In this document: piece after piece, positions 8,179 through 17,242 of the stretch
How positions within the stretch are numbered: the first letter of the stretch is position 1
How the letters are laid out: every line of letters starts with the position of its first letter
Made by a program: the position numbers and the translations under genes
Notes under the pieces: generated by a model
What the model was told of the DNA's origin: nothing
Seen by the model: the letters and a program-made list of their open reading frames with translations, nothing else
Database searches by the model: none
Source: Caballeronia ptereochthonis
Lineage (GTDB): Bacteria; Pseudomonadota; Gammaproteobacteria; Burkholderiales; Burkholderiaceae
Assembly (NCBI RefSeq): GCF_001545075.1
Contig: NZ_FCOB02000025.1
Span: 59,664 to 123,663, forward strand
DNA length: 64,000 nt
Reading direction: 5' to 3'

Positions 8179-9651
8179 ATGACCGCACTCGATACAACTT
8201 CCGCTTCCTTGCCGAACGACGACATCGTGTCGCTCGATGCGGTCGCGCTCTCTCGCGCGATTCACGCACGCGACGCATCCTGCGTCGAAGTGATGAACGC
8301 ATACCTTGCGCAAATCGACCGCATGAATCCGGCGGTCAATGCAATCGTTGCGATGCAGGATCGCGATGCGCTGCTCAAGCTGGCCGCCGAACGCGATGCG
8401 CAGCTATCCAAAGGGGAAAGCCTTGGACCCCTGCACGGATTTCCGCAAGCACCCAAGGACATTCTGCCGGCCGCCGGCATGGTCACGACGAAGGGCTCGC
8501 CGATCCATGCGGGCGAAGTCAGTCAGGTCGATGCAGTCGTGTTCGAACGCATGCGCAACGCGGGCGCGCTATTCGTGGGACGCACGAATTCTCCGGAGTT
8601 CGGCCTGGGCGGCCATACGTATAACCCCGTGTACGGAACCACGCGCAATGCGTTCGATCAATCGCGTTCGGCAGGCGGCAGCAGTGGCGGCGCGGCGGTG
8701 TCCGTCGCGCTGCGCATGCTACCTTGCGCCGATGGCTCCGACATGATGGGCTCGTTGCGCACGCCCGCCGCATTCAACAACGTCTTTGGATTTCGCACGT
8801 CGCCGGGATGCGTACCTTACGCGCCCAGCGACGACGTGTTCTTTCAGCAATTCAGCGTTGCCGGTCCGATCGCGCGAACGATCCCCGACCTCGGCCTGTT
8901 GTTGTCCGTGCAAGCGGGCTTCGATGCACGCGCCCCGCTCTCGCGCAGAAGCGATCGCCCCGCCGATTTCGCTCACGCGCTCGAGCGCGATATGCGCGGC
9001 ACGCGCATCGGCTGGCTCGGCGATCTGAACGGACGCTTGCCGACCGAAGCGGGTTTGATGGACACGTATGTAACCGCGCTGCGTCATTTCGAAACCATAG
9101 GCTGCGTGGTCGAAGCCGCCTACTTGGAGTTCGATCTCGATCGTCTCTGGAACGCCTGGATCGATTTGCGCAGCCTCACCTTTGCGGGCACCAATGCGCC
9201 GCTCTATCGCAACGACACGAAGCGCCGGCTGCTCAAACCCGAAGCCGTTTGGGAGATCGAGCGAGGCTTGAGACTTTCGGGAGAAGACGTTTCTCGTGCG
9301 ATTCGCGATCGCTCGGCGTGGTATCAGGCTGTCAATTCGCTATTCGGTCGATTCGATTATCTGGTGATGCCTTCGGCGCAGGTGTTTCCGTTCGATGCTG
9401 CGCTCGATTGGCCACATGCAATCGGCGGCCGGGAGATGGACACGTACCATCGCTGGATGGAGACCGTCGTTCCTGCCACGATGGCGTCGCTGCCCGCGCT
9501 CAGTGCGCCGGCCGGTTTCAGCGCCGATGGCTTGCCGGCCGGATTGCAGATTATCGGTCCGACTCAGGGAGATCTGGGCGTGCTGCAGATCGGACTCGCT
9601 TACGATCGCGCAAGCGGATTTTCCAAAGCACGCAGTCCCTTGCTCGGCTAA
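8179..9651 (+). CDS. Amidase signature family enzyme
   Basis: A 490-residue amidase hydrolysing carboxamides to acid plus ammonia. The Ser-cisSer-Lys triad is visible: Lys93 in APKDIL, the cis-Ser in SAGGSSGGAA (about residues 164-173) and the nucleophile Ser192 in GSLRTPAAFN. The length and C-terminal LPAGLQIIGP motif are normal for the family. The start has a plausible context 27 bp behind the LLM gene. The substrate cannot be told from sequence. Confidence 0.9.
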   Translation: MTALDTTSASLPNDDIVSLDAVALSRAIHARDASCVEVMNAYLAQIDRMNPAVNAIVAMQDRDALLKLAAERDAQLSKGESLGPLHGFPQAPKDILPAAGMVTTKGSPIHAGEVSQVDAVVFERMRNAGALFVGRTNSPEFGLGGHTYNPVYGTTRNAFDQSRSAGGSSGGAAVSVALRMLPCADGSDMMGSLRTPAAFNNVFGFRTSPGCVPYAPSDDVFFQQFSVAGPIARTIPDLGLLLSVQAGFDARAPLSRRSDRPADFAHALERDMRGTRIGWLGDLNGRLPTEAGLMDTYVTALRHFETIGCVVEAAYLEFDLDRLWNAWIDLRSLTFAGTNAPLYRNDTKRRLLKPEAVWEIERGLRLSGEDVSRAIRDRSAWYQAVNSLFGRFDYLVMPSAQVFPFDAALDWPHAIGGREMDTYHRWMETVVPATMASLPALSAPAGFSADGLPAGLQIIGPTQGDLGVLQIGLAYDRASGFSKARSPLLG

Positions 9652-9659
9652 AGCGAAGT

Positions 9660-10202
9660 TCAGGCGGCGGCAGCTCGTTGCGCGCTCTTGCGGACCGTCT
9701 TACTGGCGGCCGGACGGCCTGCCCGCTTGACCGTTTTCTTGACGGCGCCTCTGGCGGCCCGCTTGGCGCCCGCCGCACGCGACGCCGACGCCGATGCGCC
9801 GCGGCCCCGCGACGTGCCCTTCCTCGCCGCACCGTTCTTGCCCGATTTCGCGCCGCCCGCGCCACCGATCAAATACACGCTGCGGTCGGGTACATCCTTG
9901 ATCCATGCGGGCGGGCGCGCGTGTCCGCTCCAGGTCGCGCCCGATACGGGGTCGCGGTATTTCGGCGGAAGCTTGGATTTCGCCGCCGTCTTTTTGCTCG
10001 AGCCCGGCGCATTTTTGGAACCAACCGGGCGGCCCGGTTTCTTTCCCAAACCGGCTTTAACGAGATCTGCGGTCGTCAAGCCGTATTCCTCCATGAGCGC
10101 GCGGATATCCGCGATCGCTCTTACCGATTTTCGTTCGCGCAATGCATCCGCGCGGCGCTGCAATTTCTGTATCTGGATTTCCAATTGTGCCAACGTAGCC
10201 AT
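9660..10202 (-). CDS. H-NS family nucleoid protein with Lys/Ala-rich C-terminal tail
   Basis: A 180-residue protein. The N-terminus (residues 1-55) is a predicted coiled-coil oligomerisation region. The H-NS DNA-binding module (YRDPVSGATWSGHARPPAW) sits at about residues 82-100. A Lys/Ala/Arg/Gly-rich tail of roughly 70 residues follows, resembling histone H1 or AlgP-type tails. The ATG at 10202 has a GGGAGGA ribosome site. An overlapping upstream TTG is rejected because it lies inside that site. Expected to bind AT-rich DNA and act as a silencer; the tail should add sequence-independent DNA binding. Confidence 0.88.
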   Translation of the reverse strand: MATLAQLEIQIQKLQRRADALRERKSVRAIADIRALMEEYGLTTADLVKAGLGKKPGRPVGSKNAPGSSKKTAAKSKLPPKYRDPVSGATWSGHARPPAWIKDVPDRSVYLIGGAGGAKSGKNGAARKGTSRGRGASASASRAAGAKRAARGAVKKTVKRAGRPAASKTVRKSAQRAAAA

Positions 10203-10622
10203 CTTTCCTCCCAAACGTTATGCGACAAACGTGACTGGGCAGAGCCATGAACCGGCGTTGCAGGCGACTGCAAGATTGCTGCTTGAAGCGATGCTCGATA
10301 TGAATTCGTAGCAGCCCTCTTGTCGCGTGCATTCTGCCACAGGGGAATCTTATACGGCGCATACCGATGTCAAGCACTCTTGCGCAAAAGATTACCTTTG
10401 GATGCGTCTATTCCAATGGCGCGTTCTTAAACATATCGCCAAATGCCTCCTGAAGCAGAATGGCCTATTTCTTTTTGCCTACTACTGCTCAGGCAATTGG
10501 AAAGGTTCGTCCTCGCCAGAGCATGCGGATTCACGGATGTCACACTCAAGCACAGGCGCAAGCTGTCGTGCTCGAATGCCGGACGCCCGCATTGCGCACG
10601 CGTCCGGCATTGACTCAGTCTT
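10203..10622. other. Intergenic region upstream of the H-NS gene
   Basis: About 420 bp, locally A+T-richer than its surroundings. It probably holds the H-NS promoter. Short frames are not convincing as genes, and no RNA or operator is recognised. Confidence 0.45.
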
Positions 10623-11063
10623 TCATTCGGAAGCGACGCTCGTTTCCTGTTCGCACGGTGAAAGGGCAAGCGCAAGAATCATCGCACCGCTATTGAGCGG
10701 CACCGAGCTGCCGACACGCCTCGGCCGATACACCGGCTGCCCGCGCCGGATGGCTTGTCCGCTCAACGCGCAGGTTCCGCGCTTGCGCGCGGTGCATAGC
10801 GACCAGACCTGCTCCGAGTAATTGAACGAAGTAGGGTCATGCCAGGACAAGGCGAGCGTCGAATCGCTCAAGCGCTCCAGTACGCGAATGTTCACGCAGT
10901 GCGCGTCACTTTCGCCAGTGCAGCCGCTTCTGGCAGGCACATTGCGCACGAGCGATCGCGTCATCGACGCAGTCTTGTCGTTCGTTTCCGACGGGCGGCC
11001 CGATCGGCTATCGAGCATTGCCAGAGTACGGCTCCAGGGATCCATCAACGATGGATGCTTCAT
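10623..11063 (-). CDS. DUF3331 domain-containing protein
   Basis: A 146-residue protein of a family largely confined to Burkholderiaceae. The C-terminal half carries the family signature: LALSWHDPTSFNYSEQVW, then CALSGQAIRRGQPVYRPR, then PLNSGAMILA. The ATG at 11063 is preceded by GGAGCGG, a good ribosome site; longer upstream frames lack similarity. The Cys-rich central part may bind a metal, but no function is known. Confidence 0.75.
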   Translation of the reverse strand: MKHPSLMDPWSRTLAMLDSRSGRPSETNDKTASMTRSLVRNVPARSGCTGESDAHCVNIRVLERLSDSTLALSWHDPTSFNYSEQVWSLCTARKRGTCALSGQAIRRGQPVYRPRRVGSSVPLNSGAMILALALSPCEQETSVASE

Positions 11064-11594
11064 GTTCCGCTCCTGCTGGCGACAACGCACGCGGCAACAG
11101 CAACCGGGTGGACGTTGCCGGTGGAGTTCCGGGAATGCGCGACGGAGTCCGACGGTGAGCCGGTTCGTCGCGCCGAATCGCCCTTGCTGATCTGGACGAC
11201 ACTGCCGCTTCGCATGATCGTTCCTAGGGTAGTACACCTTAGCATGCTTTGTTTTCATTTTTCTCGGCCGTGCTCGAACACACGCGCCAGCTTTCACCCT
11301 GAGAGTTCGCAGGGCCCGGCAGATGAAATCGCATTTCGGATCGACCTCGTCGGCAGCCGAAGTATGGCTGCGTAGGGAGCTAGTCAGCAACTCCTTAACG
11401 CATGGCTCATGCGAACGGACGTTCGCTTTGACTGCACTGGCTTACAATTCGCCCGCTCGATGAAACTGACGTGTCAAGCCGCTAAAAACATGGCATTTGG
11501 CCGTTTGCGCACGTTTCACAATCAATCGGGCATGCGCGCACGCGCCGATTTCTGACACAATAAAACCAGCGAACCGGATTTTTCCTGTCGAATC
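11064..11594. other. Intergenic region between DUF3331 and DUF1488-like genes
   Basis: About 530 bp serving divergent genes. It contains a perfect 7-bp-arm inverted repeat at 11411-11426. No additional gene is supported. Confidence 0.45.
11411..11426. promoter_or_regulatory. Perfect inverted repeat, possible operator
   Basis: GCGAACG-GA-CGTTCGC, with 7-bp arms, lies about 170 bp upstream of the DUF1488-like gene. The cognate regulator is unknown. Confidence 0.3.
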
Positions 11595-11864
11595 ATGACA
11601 AGCAAGCTCTCGATCCATGCCAGCATCTCGGCGGACCGCGCGTCCGTCAGTTTTGTCGCGTTTTCCCGCGAACAGGCGATCCAATGCAACATCACGCGCA
11701 AGGCGTTGGAACAGTGCTTCTGGGCGCCGGTCGGGGCGAGTGACGAGCGTCTGCTCAAGGCGTTGAGCGATGGCTACGAGCGTATCAGTGCGCGCGTGCA
11801 TCGTAAATTCCTGGCGCATCCGTCCAGTTCGATTCATCTGGATGTCATCGACTTTGCCTCCTGA
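11595..11864 (+). CDS. DUF1488-like small protein
   Basis: An 89-residue soluble protein. The pattern SVSFVAFSREQAIQCNITRKALEQ followed by a helical segment resembles DUF1488 proteins, where a short beta part precedes a helix with a conserved 'C-x-I-x-x-x-A-L' core. The function is unknown. The ribosome site is weak. It ends inside a 7-bp perfect hairpin (11855-11872) and converges on the cytochrome gene. Confidence 0.5.
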   Translation: MTSKLSIHASISADRASVSFVAFSREQAIQCNITRKALEQCFWAPVGASDERLLKALSDGYERISARVHRKFLAHPSSSIHLDVIDFAS

Positions 11865-11883
11865 CGGAGGCATCAGCCGCAAA

Positions 11884-11905
11884 GCGGCGCGCCCTAGCGC
11901 GCCGC
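11884..11905. terminator. Hairpin between convergent genes
   Basis: GCGGCGCGC-CCTA-GCGCGCCGC, a perfect 9-bp stem, overlaps the stop of the cytochrome gene. It has no T run, so terminator function is uncertain. The smaller hairpin at 11855-11872 (TGCCTCC-TGAC-GGAGGCA, loop 4) lies just to its left. Confidence 0.4.
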
Positions 11906-13192
11906 CTGAGTCGCCTTGCGCATCTTCGCTACATCGTCCGCCTGCACCGCCGGTGTATTGTTGTTCCAGGCTCCACGAATGAACGTCAGCACGTCCGCGA
12001 TCTGCTGATCGCTCAACACGGGCGCGTAACGCGGCATTGGATAAGGCGCGGGCACGCCCTGAATGACGAGATCCTCCGTGCCGTTCAGCGTCACGCTGAT
12101 GAGCGACGACGCGTCCTTTTCCAGCACGTTCGGATTACCGGCGAGCGGCGCGAGCATCGGTGCGAAGCCGTGCCCGTCCACGCCGTGGCAATGCATGCAA
12201 TACGCCGTATAGACGCGCGCGCCCGAGTCCGTTGCGCCCGGGCGCGAAAGCGATACCCTGGTCGCCTTTGGATCATACGAATATGGCGTCCCGCCGTTGC
12301 CGCCCGATGCGGGCAGCGATTTCAGATAGCGCGCCATGGCCGCGATATCGGCGTCGCTCAGCGCTTGCGTGCTGTTGTTGATGACGCTCGTCATGGAGCC
12401 AAATGCCGACGCGTGCGCGTTCGCTCCCGTCTTGAGAAAGGTTGCGACGTCCTGCTCGGACCAGCGTCCCAACCCCATGTTGTGCTCACCCGTCAAATTG
12501 GATGCGAACCAGTTGTCGAGCAAGCCGCCCGTCAGGTACGTGCCGCTGCTTTCGTCCAGGCCTTTTTCCTGAAACGCGATGCCGCGCGGCGTATGGCACG
12601 AACCGCAATGTCCGAGACCCTGTATCAGATACGCGCCGCGATTCCAGGCTGCATCCTTCCCCGTCTTGTTCTGATAAACGCCTTTGTCCAGAAACACGAC
12701 GTTCCAGAGCTTCAATGGCCAGCGCGCATTGAGCGGCCATTTGATATTCGATTCGCGATTCGACTGCCTGACAGGCGTGACGCCATGCATGAAATACACG
12801 TACAGCGCATGCATGTCTTCGTCGTTGATCTTCGCGTATGACGGATAAGGCATCGCCGGATAAAGATTGTGGCCGTCCTTGGCCACGCCTTCGCGCACCG
12901 CACGCGCAAAATCCTCTTCCGTATAGCGACCGATTCCCGTGTCCGGATCGGGCGTGATGTTGGTCGTATAGATCGCGCCAAGCGGCGTCGTCATCGGCAG
13001 GCCACCGGCGAGCGGCTTGCCGCGCGGCGCCGAATGACAGGCGACGCAGTCTCCCGCCTTCGCGAGATAAGCGCCTCGCGCGACCAGCGCATCGTTGGCG
13101 GCATCCGCGGCGCGAGCAACCGGTGAAGACATGCCAAACGCGACACCTGCTGCGAAAAGCGCCGTAAAAAGAGGCTTGAATGCGTTCTTCAT
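11894..13192 (-). CDS. Triheme membrane-associated cytochrome c subunit
   Basis: A 432-residue secreted cytochrome with a Sec signal peptide (about residues 1-28, ending ARA) and three CxxCH haem sites: CVACH (49-53), CGSCH (196-200) and CMHCH (332-336). This matches the electron-accepting subunit of periplasmic dehydrogenases such as alcohol, gluconate or aldehyde dehydrogenases. It is the last gene of a three-gene unit with a molybdenum hydroxylase large subunit (12 bp upstream) and its 2Fe-2S subunit, so it probably passes electrons from that enzyme to the quinone or oxidase pool. Confidence 0.9.
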   Translation of the reverse strand: MKNAFKPLFTALFAAGVAFGMSSPVARAADAANDALVARGAYLAKAGDCVACHSAPRGKPLAGGLPMTTPLGAIYTTNITPDPDTGIGRYTEEDFARAVREGVAKDGHNLYPAMPYPSYAKINDEDMHALYVYFMHGVTPVRQSNRESNIKWPLNARWPLKLWNVVFLDKGVYQNKTGKDAAWNRGAYLIQGLGHCGSCHTPRGIAFQEKGLDESSGTYLTGGLLDNWFASNLTGEHNMGLGRWSEQDVATFLKTGANAHASAFGSMTSVINNSTQALSDADIAAMARYLKSLPASGGNGGTPYSYDPKATRVSLSRPGATDSGARVYTAYCMHCHGVDGHGFAPMLAPLAGNPNVLEKDASSLISVTLNGTEDLVIQGVPAPYPMPRYAPVLSDQQIADVLTFIRGAWNNNTPAVQADDVAKMRKATQAAR

Positions 13193-13204
13193 GGACGGAC
13201 TCCC

Positions 13205-15439
13205 TCAGGCGCTCTGCAACTGGCTGCCGACCGGTAACCGCCTCAGTCGCTTGCCGGTCGCCGCATAGATCGCATTGGTGATCGCCGGCGCAAGCGCCGC
13301 CGTACCCGGTTCGCCGATTCCGCCCGGCGCTTCCGTGCTCTTGACGATATGCACTTCCACCGGCGGCGTTTCATGAATGCGCAGCATTCGATAGTCGGTG
13401 AAATTGCTTTGCTCGACGCGTCCGTCCTTGATCGTGATTTCGCTATAGAGAGCCGCCGTGATGCCGAAAATGATGCCGCCCTGCACTTGCGCTTCGACGG
13501 TATTCGGATTGACGACCATGCCGCAATCCACCGCGCACACGATGCGGTTCACCTTGACCGCGCCGTCCTTGTCGACGGCGACATCGGCGACGATCGAAAA
13601 GAAACTGCCGAACGCGTGCATCACGGACACGCCGCGCCCCTGACCTTGCGGCACCGTTTGCTGCCCCCATCCCGCCGCTTGCGTCGCGACATCGAGCACA
13701 TTGCGCGCACGCGGCGACTTGTCGAGCAGATCGCGCCGGTATTTGACGGGATCGACTTTCGCCTGCGCCGCCAGTTCGTCGATGAAGCTCTCCACGACGA
13801 AGGTTCCGCGCGTCGGACCCACGCCGCGCCAGAACGCCGTGGGCACGTCGTGCGGTTCGAGGCGCACGTAATCGACGAGCTGGTTGGGCAGATCGTATGG
13901 AAGATCGGACGCGACTTCGACTGCATCCGGATCGACACCGTTCTTCACGGCGGGCGGCGCAAAACGCGCGAGCACCGACGACCCGACGATGCGATGCGTC
14001 CACGCCACTGGCTTGCCGTTTGCATCGAGTCCCGCGGAAAGCTTGTCGTAATAGCACGGACGATACATGTCGTGCTGAATGTCTTCCTCGCGCGACCATG
14101 TCACCTTGACGGGCACACCCAGCGCCTTGCCGATCTTGAGCGCCTGCGTGGCCATGTCGAATTCGAGCCGTCTGCCGAAGCCGCCGCCGAGCAGATGGTT
14201 ATGCACGACGATCTTGTCCGCCGGCAGGCCGGTCGCTTTCATGCCCGCATCGCGGATTCGCGTGGGCACTTGCGTGCCGAGCCAGATATCGCAACCATCG
14301 GGACGCACATGCACCGTGCAGTTGATCGGCTCCATCGTCGCATGCGCGAGAAACGGCTGAACATAGACGGCGTCGACGCGCGTCTTGGCGCCGGAGAACG
14401 CGTTGTTCACATTGCCTTCCTTGCGCGCGACGGCGCCCGTGCGCTGCGATGCATTCGCCATGTCGTCGACGATCTGCCGCGTCGATACGTTCGCGCTCGG
14501 GCCTTCGTTCCACTGGATCTTCAAGGCGGACGCACCGCGCTTGGCGGCCCACGTGTGATCGCCGATTACCGCAACGCCGTTGTCGAACTTCACGACCTGC
14601 CGCACGCCGGGAATCTTCTTCGCGCTGCTGTCGTCTACGGATGCGAGCGTGCCGCCGAAAACCGGGCAATTGACGATGGCCGCATAGACCATGTCGGGCA
14701 AGCGAACGTCAAGGCCGAACATCGCGGTGCCGTCCACCTTTTCAGGCGAATCGAGACGCTTGACCGGCGTGCCGACGATCTTGAAGTCCTTGGGATCCTT
14801 GAGCTTGATGTCCTGGGGCACGGGCATTTTCGCGGCTGCTTCGGCGAGATCGCCATAGTTTGCGCTTCGGTCGCCCGATGCATGCGTGACCTTGCCGGCT
14901 TGTGCCTGACAGGACGACGGATCGCACTGCCATTGCTGCGCCGCCGCCGCGACGAGCATCATGCGCGCTGCCGCGCCCGCCTTGCGCAGCGGCTCCCATG
15001 CATAGCGCACGGAAGTCGACCCCCCCGTCAACTGACCACCCAAAAGCGGGTCCGTAAAGAGTTTCTCATTCGGCGGCGCATGATCGATCGTGACCTGATC
15101 GAGTGGCACCTCCAGTTCCTCCGCGATCAGCATGGGTAGCGCCGTATAAACGCCTTGCCCCATTTCGACCTTCGGCATGATGAGGACGACCTTGCCGCTC
15201 TTGTCGATCTGCACGAATGCATTCGGCGCGAATACGCCGTCCTGCGGCGTCTCGATGCCGTCGCCGCCGATCACCGACTTGCCCTTGCTCTGATCCTGAC
15301 TTGCGGCGGGCAGGCTGAAGCCGATCAGGAGTCCGCCGCCGGCCGCAACGCCCGCGCTCACGCCGAATTTCAAGAACGCGCGACGCGAAAATCCCGCGCG
15401 AGCCGCATGACGTCCCGCTTCGATCAATCCTTGCGACAT
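13205..15439 (-). CDS. Molybdopterin-binding aldehyde dehydrogenase large subunit (IorB/CoxL-like, xanthine oxidase family)
   Basis: A 744-residue molybdenum hydroxylase subunit. The N-terminus has a Tat signal (SRRAFLKF near residue 18, then a hydrophobic run), so the complex acts in the periplasm. Two molybdopterin-domain stretches are visible: QPFLAHATMEPINCTVHV and later GGGFGRRLEFD, plus the terminal GIGEPGTAALAPAI, whose conserved Glu is the usual catalytic base. The ATG at 15439 starts one base after the stop of the 2Fe-2S subunit gene, so the two are coupled. The family includes isoquinoline 1-oxidoreductase beta and membrane-bound aldehyde dehydrogenases. With a cytochrome partner, aldehyde oxidation is the likelier activity. 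Confidence 0.88.
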   Translation of the reverse strand: MSQGLIEAGRHAARAGFSRRAFLKFGVSAGVAAGGGLLIGFSLPAASQDQSKGKSVIGGDGIETPQDGVFAPNAFVQIDKSGKVVLIMPKVEMGQGVYTALPMLIAEELEVPLDQVTIDHAPPNEKLFTDPLLGGQLTGGSTSVRYAWEPLRKAGAAARMMLVAAAAQQWQCDPSSCQAQAGKVTHASGDRSANYGDLAEAAAKMPVPQDIKLKDPKDFKIVGTPVKRLDSPEKVDGTAMFGLDVRLPDMVYAAIVNCPVFGGTLASVDDSSAKKIPGVRQVVKFDNGVAVIGDHTWAAKRGASALKIQWNEGPSANVSTRQIVDDMANASQRTGAVARKEGNVNNAFSGAKTRVDAVYVQPFLAHATMEPINCTVHVRPDGCDIWLGTQVPTRIRDAGMKATGLPADKIVVHNHLLGGGFGRRLEFDMATQALKIGKALGVPVKVTWSREEDIQHDMYRPCYYDKLSAGLDANGKPVAWTHRIVGSSVLARFAPPAVKNGVDPDAVEVASDLPYDLPNQLVDYVRLEPHDVPTAFWRGVGPTRGTFVVESFIDELAAQAKVDPVKYRRDLLDKSPRARNVLDVATQAAGWGQQTVPQGQGRGVSVMHAFGSFFSIVADVAVDKDGAVKVNRIVCAVDCGMVVNPNTVEAQVQGGIIFGITAALYSEITIKDGRVEQSNFTDYRMLRIHETPPVEVHIVKSTEAPGGIGEPGTAALAPAITNAIYAATGKRLRRLPVGSQLQSA

Positions 15440-15440
15440 G

Positions 15441-15896
15441 TCACGCCTCCTTCGCGGCCTGCTTGATGGCGGCGCGGATGCGGTGATAGGTGCCGCAGCG
15501 GCAGATATTTCCCGCCATCGCGGCATCGATATCGGAGTCGTTGGGATCAGGGACGGTCGCAATCAATGCCGCAGCGGACATCACTTGCCCGGACTGACAG
15601 TATCCGCACTGCACGACATCGAGCTTGCGCCAGGCCTGCTGCACTTTCTTGCCGGCGGGCGTGTCGCCGACGCCTTCGATCGTCGTCACCTTGCGATCGC
15701 CGACGGCTGCGATCGGCAAGACGCAAGAGCGGACAGCGGCGCCGTCGAGATGAACCGTGCAGGCGCCGCATTGCGCGATGCCGCAACCGAACTTGGTGCC
15801 GGTCAGTCCCACGAGATCGCGCAATACCCAGAGCAGAGGCATGTCGGGCGGCGCATCGATCGTGTGAGTCTGACCGTTGATGGAAAGCGTGGTCAT
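15441..15896 (-). CDS. 2Fe-2S small subunit of the molybdenum hydroxylase
   Basis: A 151-residue (2Fe-2S)-binding protein of the xanthine oxidase family. The plant-type cluster uses Cys38, Cys43, Cys46 and Cys58 (FGCGIAQCGACTVHLDG). The second cluster uses Cys97, Cys100, Cys132 and Cys134 (CGYCQSGQVMSA and NICRCGTYHRIR). It starts at the ATG of MTTLSINGQ; the preceding in-frame Met adds 14 residues without similarity. It is the first gene of the three-gene unit and transfers electrons between the Mo site and the cytochrome. Confidence 0.9.
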   Translation of the reverse strand: MTTLSINGQTHTIDAPPDMPLLWVLRDLVGLTGTKFGCGIAQCGACTVHLDGAAVRSCVLPIAAVGDRKVTTIEGVGDTPAGKKVQQAWRKLDVVQCGYCQSGQVMSAAALIATVPDPNDSDIDAAMAGNICRCGTYHRIRAAIKQAAKEA

Positions 15897-16273
15897 GAGC
15901 GGCTCCGGCTTGAGTGTAGGTGTTGGCGGATATCGCAAATGGCTGACTGCGTGGGGAGGCAGTCAGCGATACATCGAATAGGAGCCTTGCGCGACGTGAA
16001 ACTGACAAGGCAACCGGATTGTAGCCCTGCTTTAAAAATCGAGCTTGAACCAGGATGTGCTTTACGAATCGCTTTGCGTTGCGCTTCAAACTGGTGCGTC
16101 AACTTTATATTTGCTCGCTTGCTTGAAACTCCGGCTACTAGCCTTGTTTCAATTTTCCTTTAGAGGTGATCCGGGTGATGGTTCTTAATAAATTCAAAGA
16201 GTTTTGGTGAAAAAGACGGTTAGTTGCATTGCAATTTAATCCAGGCATTTACGCTTTTCTTTTCTGAAGAGCC
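15897..16273. other. A+T-rich intergenic region
   Basis: About 377 bp, clearly richer in A+T than its flanks, upstream of the molybdenum hydroxylase unit and downstream of the broken LysR gene. A short palindrome TTGCA-T-TGCAA is at 16224-16234. No gene is supported. Confidence 0.45.
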
Positions 16274-17142
16274 TTAGCCCTCGCCTAAAGCGGATATCGT
16301 TTCATCCAGCAATGCGCGTAAGCGCGCCACTCGCTTGAGATCGCGGTGATAGGCGAGCCATACGTCGCGCCCGGGCGGCGCTTCGTTCAAATCGAAGCGT
16401 TTCAAGCGCTTATTGGCATCGCCTAGCGGACACGGCAACACCGCGAAGCCCGCGCCTTGCGCCCACATATGCGCTTGCGCGTCGCGATTGTTGCTGCCGA
16501 AAACGACCTTCGCCCTGGTAACATGCGCTCAACCCAAAGCACATCCGGCAATTGCTCGAACGCGCTATCCATGCTGATGAGCGTCTGCCCATGCCCGTCG
16601 CCCGTGCGTGGCGGTTCAAGTTCGCGGCGGCCGTAGAGCGCGTAATCGATATGCATGAGCTTGCGCTGCACGACATCCGGTTCGTCGAATGGCGTGATGC
16701 GAAACACGAGGTCCGCCTCGCGCCGCGCGAGGTTATAGCGGCGCGCATCGGTGACGAGTTCGAGCGACACCTCCGGATGCTTCGCCAGAAAGCGCGCGAA
16801 TACCGGCGTGAGCACATGCACGCCGAACCAGTCCGATGACGAAACCCGCAGCAGTCCCGTCAGCTTCGCGTCCTGGCCAGCCAGCGCGCGCGTGAAGCCG
16901 AGCGCCTCCTCTTCCATGCGCTCGGCGTACGAGAGCACGGCTGCGCCTTCGTCGGTCAGTACGAAGCCGTCGCTCGTGCGCTGAAAAAGCACGTGACCGA
17001 GCGCCTCTTCGAGCGCGCGCAAACGGCGGCCCATCGTCGGCTGCGTCTGGCCGATCATCCGCGCCGCCGCACCCAGCGTGCCGCTGCGTGCGATAGCGAG
17101 GAAAACGCGCACATCGCCCCAGTCAATATCCGGTCCATTCAT
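16274..17142 (-). pseudogene. LysR family regulator, frameshifted
   Basis: The N-terminal 200-odd residues are a clear LysR regulator: a winged-helix DNA-binding domain (DVRVFLAIARSGTLGAAARM, then TQPTMGRRLRALEEALG) and the start of the effector domain (GLLRVSSSDWFGVHVLTP). After ERMLP, near 16515, the frame is lost. The natural continuation (AKVVFGSNNRDAQAHMWAQG, and on to ALLDETISALGEG) is in another frame down to 16274. One missing base, for example a C in the CC run there, restores a full-length protein of about 288 residues. It is either a genuine mutation or a sequencing error. It is divergent from the oxidoreductase gene it would control, which is also damaged. Confidence 0.8.
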
Positions 17143-17242
17143 TTTCGCATGAGTGTCGCGCAGAACTGTCGATTTACATGCCTCTGCGCATGGCGGAGTA
17201 TGAGCGCATCGAATACGAGGTTCAATCACTGAAGGAGCCGCG

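Noticed and set aside
10327..10821. Open frame of 164 codons upstream of the H-NS gene
   Set aside because: No similarity or ribosome site, and it overlaps the DUF3331 gene in antisense.
13349..15139. Long open frame of 596 codons on the plus strand
   Set aside because: Antisense to the molybdenum subunit gene, which has clear cofactor motifs.
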